From Phycisphaerae bacterium (GTDB taxonomy: Bacteria; Chloroflexota; Anaerolineae; 4572-78; J111), in contig JANQQF010000061.1 in NCBI GenBank assembly GCA_028285035.1, positions 1 through 64,000 on the forward strand: a DNA stretch of 64,000 nt, written 5' to 3'. Shown piece after piece: positions 59,429 through 64,000 of this stretch (its first letter is position 1; every line of letters starts with the position of its first letter). The position numbers and the translations under genes were made by a program. The notes below the pieces were generated by a model. That model made no database searches. It was not told where the DNA came from and saw only the letters and a list, made by a program, of their open reading frames with translations.

Positions 59429-60559
59429 TTAATCCAGGTCTTGAACACACCGGAAGCCGACGGTGGGATAGCCATAGGTTTCGGCTTGATGGCGCCGATT
59501 GGTGGTGCGGGCTTCGGTAATGCTATCAGCAAAGGAGCCGCCTCGTACGACGCGACCACTCCCCTCGCCCCGTCGATGGCTAGGTCCGATGGGGTCGGTA
59601 CTATCGGCTGAGTCGTAATAATCGACCTTGTACCAATCAAACACCCACTCACTCACATTACCCGCCATATCTAGAGCCCCACTAGCCGCGATATCACTGG
59701 AGAATGTACCAACGATTGCAGTATCACCTGTAGAGTTTTGGCCAAGATTACCATAGGTTTGGGTGGAGTCGCTGCCCCATACCCACAACATTTTGGCACC
59801 ATTCGAAAAATCCCAACCCGCAGCCAATTCCCATTCTGCTTCAGTGGGCAAGCGTTTACCACGCCACAGACAGTAGTTGTTGGCCTCCACCCAAGACACG
59901 TTAACAACAGGATGATTATTAAAGGCAGGGTCGTTGAAGTAATGAGGCTGGCTAACGCTGGCATCGTCAGTCGGTGGGGCACAAGCGTCATCAATCACAC
60001 AGGCCCAATAATGTCCAATTGTCACCTCATATTTATCAATCGCAAAGGCCGAAATCTCTACCGCATGTGGGGGAGACTCATCTACATCTCCTAACCCTGC
60101 GGGGCTGCCCATTGTAAAGGTCGTAGCCGGGATCTCAACCATCTCTTCCACAATTAAGGTGGGTGCGTCAGCTGGCTCACTAGCCTGTTGAGGGTCAATC
60201 TGCTCAGCGTCCAACTGCCATACCAAAATATCCAGAGGACGACGTGTCCAGCCGCGTTGCCCAGCCCAAACCTCAACTTCCAGCCAGCGCCAATCGGCAC
60301 TGCGGCCTGTGATGGTCAAGCTACGCCCCGCCCCAAATCGAGCCAATAAAGGCGCATCATCATCAGGCATTGTTCGAACCAAGATAACATCCTGGTCAGG
60401 AACAACTAAGTTCGTCGAGGCGTTCACCCGCATATAAAAGAAAGTTCCTGAAATCAAAATGACAACCAGCAGTGGTATGACAAAACAGCCCATTCCCATC
60501 TGCACTAATGGGCGTGGAGCAGGGGGTCGAGTAGAGTTTGATGTATTTGAGTTCATCAT
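59429..60559 (-). CDS. Membrane-anchored FGE-sulfatase-fold protein with SH3-like region
   Basis: 376 residues; the double ATG follows GGAGACAG. TM segment at about 22-44, then an SH3-like stretch (VLVRTMPDDDAPLLARFGAG, WLEVEVWAGQRGW). The FGE-sulfatase domain (about 130-376) has IPATTFTMGSP, IDKYEVTIGHYWAC, VSWVEANNYC, KRLPTEAEWELA, GNVSEWVFDWY, RVVRGGSF and VGFRC. The two catalytic cysteines expected after RGGS are not there, so it is probably a non-catalytic domain outside the membrane. It follows the NapH-like gene by ten bases and may be an accessory of that electron-transfer protein. Confidence 0.87.
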   Translation of the reverse strand: MMNSNTSNSTRPPAPRPLVQMGMGCFVIPLLVVILISGTFFYMRVNASTNLVVPDQDVILVRTMPDDDAPLLARFGAGRSLTITGRSADWRWLEVEVWAGQRGWTRRPLDILVWQLDAEQIDPQQASEPADAPTLIVEEMVEIPATTFTMGSPAGLGDVDESPPHAVEISAFAIDKYEVTIGHYWACVIDDACAPPTDDASVSQPHYFNDPAFNNHPVVNVSWVEANNYCLWRGKRLPTEAEWELAAGWDFSNGAKMLWVWGSDSTQTYGNLGQNSTGDTAIVGTFSSDIAASGALDMAGNVSEWVFDWYKVDYYDSADSTDPIGPSHRRGEGSGRVVRGGSFADSITEARTTNRRHQAETYGYPTVGFRCVQDLD

Positions 60560-60569
60560 CTGTCTCCAA

Positions 60570-61505
60570 TTATCTTGCGAGTTGCTTTGTTTGTGAGATC
60601 GGAATAAGTGGTATCTCTTCAGTTAACTTTTCTGGCAATGGTAGCAATGGAATAATGCCCTCTTCCGTGTTCCAGCGAAGTGGGGCAGGCAGGTTTTCTA
60701 AGCCCATCCGGGTCTGGCACACGTCAATACAATCACCACAGAGGATACATTGCCCAAAGCCGCCATTCATATGATCCTTGAAATCCATCTCGCGGGGAGA
60801 CAAATTCATGGGACAAACTTGGGTACAGAGACCACATTCGGTGCAAGCGCGGCTGGTATCAAAGGTGACTCGCAGTGAGTTCTTCTGGGTGACCACAGTC
60901 AAATACATGCCAAAGGGGCAAATGGTTTGACAAAACTTCCAGCCCATCAAGTGTACGATTGTGAAGGCGAGCAGAACAGAGCCAGCAAAGCCCCCCCAAA
61001 CCAGGGCAAAATAAGGATGTGTGGGGATGAATAATGTCTGCAAGTCAATCATCCAATTCATTACAACCAATGTAGCCGTAATCGCAAAAATCAGATTAGC
61101 CCCAGCCAACAAAAGCGCCCGTTGTTTATGGCGACGAAGCCAGTGGTTCAAAATCATTCCCAAGCGATTGATTAAACCCCAGGGGCAAACCCAACCACAC
61201 AGCAATCGACCAATCAGATAATTTTCAAAGAAATTGACAAAGTACGCCCCAAGCCATAGGACAACCACGGATTGTAGGGCAATGAGCATTGAGACTTCAT
61301 GCCCCAAAAGCCAATACTGGTCATTGGTAAAATCAAGCTTGAGTAAATGTAAATAGGGGACAACAACAAATGAAATAACGATAAGGGCTTGGAATATCCA
61401 GCGATATTTGGTATAGGTTGTAACGGGCTTCCAGTGCGCCACCCGAATTTTTGGCAGTTTGGTTGGTTTAAATATCGGATAATCAAAGTGTTTTGGTTTA
61501 GCCAT
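60570..61505 (-). CDS. NapH/CcoG-type 4Fe-4S membrane protein
   Basis: 311 residues from the ATG of MAKPKHFDYP, after GAGGATACACACG. It has four to five TM segments. Two CxxxCP motifs lie in the membrane part (LLCGWVCPWG, KFCQTICPFG). Two ferredoxin clusters follow: CTECGLCTQVCPMN and CILCGDCIDVC. This is the layout of NapH, NosH-like and CcoG-like proteins, which pass electrons from quinol or bind metals. Together with the small membrane proteins upstream it may serve a respiratory or copper-related complex. The exact partner is beyond the window or unknown. Confidence 0.85.
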   Translation of the reverse strand: MAKPKHFDYPIFKPTKLPKIRVAHWKPVTTYTKYRWIFQALIVISFVVVPYLHLLKLDFTNDQYWLLGHEVSMLIALQSVVVLWLGAYFVNFFENYLIGRLLCGWVCPWGLINRLGMILNHWLRRHKQRALLLAGANLIFAITATLVVMNWMIDLQTLFIPTHPYFALVWGGFAGSVLLAFTIVHLMGWKFCQTICPFGMYLTVVTQKNSLRVTFDTSRACTECGLCTQVCPMNLSPREMDFKDHMNGGFGQCILCGDCIDVCQTRMGLENLPAPLRWNTEEGIIPLLPLPEKLTEEIPLIPISQTKQLAR

Positions 61506-61547
61506 CGTGTGTATCCTCAAAGGCAGTTAAATGCTATCAAAAATGAC

Positions 61548-61574
61548 AGAGCCCCTCGCGAACGAAGGGCTCTG
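61548..61574 (-). terminator. Weak terminator-like hairpin upstream of the NapH-like gene
   Basis: Stem CAGAGCCC / GGGCTCTG with an 11-base loop. On the minus strand it is followed by TCATTTTTG, a weak T-run. It lies 42 bases before the NapH-like start and may end transcription from the upstream membrane-protein genes. Confidence 0.5.
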
Positions 61575-62118
61575 ATAAAGAGCTAAGGGGTCCTGTAATT
61601 TAAATTTTGTAGGTGGCGAATTGTGATGAAAGAAGCATCTTCGACCCAATCCTCTAACACACCCTAATCTCCAGGAAAAGCTGTTGGCCCCGCGCTCTAT
61701 TGTTAACGATAGGGCGAATGGCGTTTTTGTCGTCATTCGCCCAGACTAAGGAGGAAATACTTTTGAGTGTGACACTGGACCAAAAACGGCGCTCACCTCG
61801 CTATTTGGTCTAGTGTTGTGGAGATTAACTAATTTGGCTTTAGGCTGGGAGCAAAGCGTTCAAGCCGTTTTAGTTTCCCTCACAACAGTCACTCAACTTA
61901 CAGCTATACTATACTCCAAATTCAACCCATTGCCGCCAGCCAAGAGAATAGTCACTAGCCTAGTCAAGTGGCTAGGAGAGGGGGGTAATTGTGAATTACG
62001 AATTGTGAATTGTGAATGATTAATGAAAAAGAGTTCCCAGATTTGACATCTTCTGAGAACTCTTAAAGGCTATGTTTATATTTGGTTTAAGGTATCTCTC
62101 AAGGGAATGAATGATATC
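61575..62118. other. Intergenic region with inverted repeats and direct repeats, no clear gene
   Basis: Contents seen: hairpin GGGCGAATG / CATTCGCCC at 61712-61742; AAGGAGG at 61748-61754 before a TTG-started 16-codon frame (61763-61813); an imperfect 13-bp inverted repeat at 61772-61784 and 61804-61816; the 18-bp dispersed repeat at 61959-61976; and GAATTGTGAATTGTGAAT repeats at about 61990-62020. The 68-residue frame at 61813-62019 is made from these repeats and is not credible. Confidence 0.55.
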
Positions 62119-62244
62119 TCAAACCGCAGGCGGACCAGCCATAATCGCCGTAATCGTCAACAGCGAAATAATAACAATCGCTAAGGCGACAACACCAACC
62201 ATCACGAGATAAATATCAGTGGTTTCTTCATTATTTTCGGGCAT
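62119..62244 (-). CDS. 41-residue single-TM membrane protein, unknown
   Basis: A short frame with a good ribosome site (GAAAGGATT, seven bases before the ATG). It begins MPENNEETTDIYLVMVG, has one TM segment (about 12-36) rich in Val, Ile, Ala and Leu, and ends MAGPPAV. It has no internal homology to its neighbours. Single-TM proteins of this size are typical small subunits of oxidases and quinol complexes. Its place among membrane genes of an electron-transfer-like cluster fits such a role, but this is inference. Confidence 0.65.
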   Translation of the reverse strand: MPENNEETTDIYLVMVGVVALAIVIISLLTITAIMAGPPAV

Positions 62245-62329
62245 CGGGGAAATCCTTTCAAGAAAAATATTGAGATTAGAGAATAAAAACAAAAATCTCT
62301 AATCTCCAGTCTCCAATCTCATACCAAAA

Positions 62330-63043
62330 TCACGCTTCACCAGCAACTGTCTGACTAATAGGCACAATCACATTATCATCTTGCTTCTCACGTCGATTAC
62401 GACGGATCTCAATCACTAACAAAATAATACTCAGCAGGGTAATCGAGCCAAAGATATTACGGAACCAAGCCACTTTCTCGAATGAGTCGGCCCAAATGGT
62501 CATGAGACTGGCTTTGTCTATGCCGGAAACACCAGTGACATCGATCAAGGCGGGTTGTGCACCGGGTTGCCATTGGCCTTGCACGAGGATCTCATCACCG
62601 GCTTGGAAGCCAGTGTAATGCCAGTCCCCTGCAGGGACATCGTGGTGTTCGTATTGGATCACACGCTCACGGGTTTCGCTGGGTTGTACGGCAATTTGAC
62701 CATCGGAGAGCGCAATTGTGATTTCAGGGAAGATAAGGTGAAACTCCTCTTTATAACGAGCATCGCGATCTTCAGCGGGACGCTCTTGGTAAATTAACAG
62801 GCCGCCCGGTTGAACATCGGTGTCAGCAGAAACGAGCGTTCCCCGTAGCATCACCACTTGTTCAGCCGGCAAATTAGTTAAGTTAGCCAAAGTGGTAATT
62901 TCAGGAATGTCTTGGTAGGCGTCAAATCGACCTCGCACTTGGCTGTAAGCCATTTGGCTGCCGAGCGTGACCACAAGTAGAATCGGCATAAAGAAGATGA
63001 GACCACCAACAAACCAATTTGTTCTTTGGATTAATCTAAACAT
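62330..63043 (-). CDS. Membrane protein with extracytoplasmic beta-rich domain, unknown
   Basis: 237 residues after GGAGG. TM1 at about 11-33 and TM2 at about 197-216 enclose a beta-rich domain (LPAEQVVMLRGTLVS, GLLIYQERP, DWHYTGFQAGDEILVQGQW). The pattern of two TM segments around an OB-like fold resembles the GIDE-domain proteins, but key residues were not verified. The tail is basic (EIRRNRREKQ). It lies about 30 bases after the 104-residue gene and about 85 bases before the 41-residue gene. Confidence 0.65.
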   Translation of the reverse strand: MFRLIQRTNWFVGGLIFFMPILLVVTLGSQMAYSQVRGRFDAYQDIPEITTLANLTNLPAEQVVMLRGTLVSADTDVQPGGLLIYQERPAEDRDARYKEEFHLIFPEITIALSDGQIAVQPSETRERVIQYEHHDVPAGDWHYTGFQAGDEILVQGQWQPGAQPALIDVTGVSGIDKASLMTIWADSFEKVAWFRNIFGSITLLSIILLVIEIRRNRREKQDDNVIVPISQTVAGEA

Positions 63044-63072
63044 GTATTACCTCCGAGTAGTGCGTATGTTTA

Positions 63073-63387
63073 TTATCGACTACCATCAAATTCGACTTCA
63101 TCACTGCTGCCATCGGGGGAGATTGGCGCACGGCTAAAGAGGTAGAGGAGCCAAGCCATCCCCGAAAATCCAACAAGCGTTATCAGCCCCATCAAAATTG
63201 TGACCCAAATCGGGACAACACCTAATACCTCAGTCAACGGCGTGACCAACGTCGTCCCTGGCACCTTTTTAATCGTGGTGTAACTAAAGAAAACGGTCAG
63301 GGCAACTAAAATGGGTAAAATTTCGATCAGTGTTTTGAGTTGCCATTTGTTACGTGGTTTGTCGGGCGTGACAGGTGTATTACTCAT
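63073..63387 (-). CDS. Small membrane protein, 104 residues, unknown
   Basis: The ATG of MSNTPVTPDKPRNK overlaps the stop of the preceding gene by eight bases, which fixes the start. Two TM segments (about 19-38 and 59-83) and a short charged tail. The start of the longest frame lies ten codons earlier in the coding region of the preceding gene. No family recognised. It is translationally coupled to the MerE-like gene. Confidence 0.65.
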   Translation of the reverse strand: MSNTPVTPDKPRNKWQLKTLIEILPILVALTVFFSYTTIKKVPGTTLVTPLTEVLGVVPIWVTILMGLITLVGFSGMAWLLYLFSRAPISPDGSSDEVEFDGSR

Positions 63388-63949
63388 AATCATAGCCCCA
63401 ATCCAAAGTCGGGTCATCGCGATCCGTTTTGAGCCAAGCCAGCCATAACCAGACCAACCAAATCACCATCACCGGGATCATCACCACGACTGTCAGGCTA
63501 AAGAGCCAAATCAAGCCAGAGTTGTAGTCCGTATTGGTGGCAATGGTTTGGAGCACCTCGGCACTAAAGAAATCTATTTGGACAAAGACGCTGACCGAGA
63601 CGAGCGCAGGCACAACAAACATCCCAATAATACCCCAGACGATGATGTTTTTCGTGGACAACCCACTCAACTTGCGACTCCCATCGGTATCAATTACACA
63701 CGCAGCCCCTTCACGTTGCTTCGGGCCACGCACCACCCAAATCATAAAAGCCATCACGAAGTAGAAAGAAAAGGTCACGGCCAAAACCGACTCAATGGTA
63801 CTGTAATGGGTGGTCAAAAAGGCCCCAAAGGCGGTCCCGGCCGTCAACATCGCTATTCCGGTCATCGACAGCGGTAGGTGGCAGGGGCAGAGTAGGATGG
63901 CCGACACTGGCCAGAAATTATCTTTAAGACTTTGCCAAACTTGATTCAT
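63380..63949 (-). CDS. MerE-like membrane protein with CPC motif and extra TM segments
   Basis: 189 residues from the ATG of MNQVWQSLKDN, after TAGGAG. The N-terminal 75 residues resemble the mercury transporter MerE: AILLCPCHLPLSM (CPC on the first TM), AGTAFGAFLTTH and a second TM. Two more TM segments follow (about 97-123 and 143-170), making it longer than MerE (about 78 residues). The CPC cysteines suggest transfer of a soft metal such as copper or mercury, or a redox role. No other mer gene is present. It is the first visible gene of the membrane cluster; upstream DNA is outside the window. Confidence 0.65.
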   Translation of the reverse strand: MNQVWQSLKDNFWPVSAILLCPCHLPLSMTGIAMLTAGTAFGAFLTTHYSTIESVLAVTFSFYFVMAFMIWVVRGPKQREGAACVIDTDGSRKLSGLSTKNIIVWGIIGMFVVPALVSVSVFVQIDFFSAEVLQTIATNTDYNSGLIWLFSLTVVVMIPVMVIWLVWLWLAWLKTDRDDPTLDWGYDYE

Positions 63950-63964
63950 CGTCAACTCCTAATA

Positions 63965-63983
63965 TTAGTGGGTAGTGAGTAAT
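63965..63983. repeat. Short tandem repeat, unit GTGGGTA
   Basis: Degenerate copies TAGTGGG TAGTGAG TAATA directly upstream of the MerE-like gene. Third plus-oriented member of the dispersed family at 54849 and 57835. Confidence 0.6.
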
Positions 63984-64000
63984 AAACTTTATTTCGCACT

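Noticed and set aside
59184..59450. Long N-terminal extension of hemA
   Set aside because: It contains a rho-independent terminator and overlaps the FGE-like gene; the ATG at 59183 has a good ribosome site and the standard N-terminus.
59429..60559. Active formylglycine-generating enzyme
   Set aside because: The catalytic cysteines expected in the C-terminal part are absent and no sulfatase gene is near; only the fold is supported.
61813..62019. Plus-strand frame of 68 codons
   Set aside because: Its second half consists of GAATTGTGAAT-type repeats, and no ribosome site precedes it.
63380..63949. Mercury resistance operon
   Set aside because: Only the N-terminal part resembles MerE; no merA, merP, merT or merR is in the window.
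50083..63983. CRISPR array in the repeat-rich spacers
   Set aside because: The units are about seven bases, degenerate and without spacers of constant length; no cas gene is present.

Overview
The window is 64 kb of bacterial chromosome with moderate GC and densely packed, mostly minus-strand operons. No rRNA, tRNA, CRISPR array or intact insertion sequence is visible. Gene content points to a free-living aerobic heterotroph: sugar import, oxygen-type protoporphyrinogen oxidase, FAD oxidases, many response regulators and a large PKD surface protein. The TP-rich linkers, the GTPase-associated gene set and the style of sensor proteins suggest Chloroflexota, but this is an inference from gene content and not a proven placement.

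Layout. 1-5.6 kb: the tail of an FG-GAP-like repeat protein, a degraded piece of an alditol oxidase gene, a lipoprotein metallo-beta-lactamase homologue with an altered zinc ligand, two VOC proteins, an AraC-type regulator, an ATP-grasp ligase and a glycosyltransferase-like gene. 5.8-11.1 kb: a TetR-controlled efflux operon (TetR, FtsX-type permease, ATPase, MFS pump) whose operator lies between the -35 and -10 boxes. 11.2-26.7 kb: an L-arabinose / galactoside-like utilisation region. It holds araB, araD, araA, a GH4 enzyme, a receiver protein, a solute-binding protein containing two nearly identical copies of its domain, two permeases and a clan-D-like glycosidase. A divergent 1091-residue cytosolic regulator combines sugar-binding, GAF, kinase, receiver and AraC domains. 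26.8-35 kb: alditol oxidase, an inverted-repeat element, a one-domain voltage-gated channel with a TLEGWT filter, an MmyB-like regulator, a sorbitol-6-phosphate-dehydrogenase-like SDR, a second TetR/ABC exporter operon and a small molybdopterin oxidoreductase.

35-42.8 kb: a sensor kinase, a 1272-residue protein with about twelve PKD repeats and a single-domain response regulator. They lie behind a promoter whose spacer contains ten consecutive C. An OmpR-type regulator converges on them. 42.8-48.2 kb: a four-gene GTPase-associated set (zinc-ribbon GTPase, membrane protein with zinc ribbon, FGE-like protein, GAP1-like protein) that runs into the OmpR regulator. This is the best candidate in the window for a poorly described signalling or conflict system. 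48.4-55.2 kb: a RimK-type protease-like protein, a ThiO-like oxidase, an ATC-hydrolase-like protein, a DUF2237 protein, pheST and a 55-residue membrane protein. 55.3-64 kb: DoxX, a cysteine-rich winged-helix protein, hemY, hemA, an anchored FGE-fold protein, a NapH/CcoG-type iron-sulfur membrane protein and a cluster of small membrane proteins including a 41-residue one and a MerE-like one. Intergenic spaces in the last 15 kb carry short direct repeats with a unit of about seven bases.

Starts were moved from the longest reading frame to an internal codon wherever a Shine-Dalgarno sequence, promoter or terminator made the longer start implausible.
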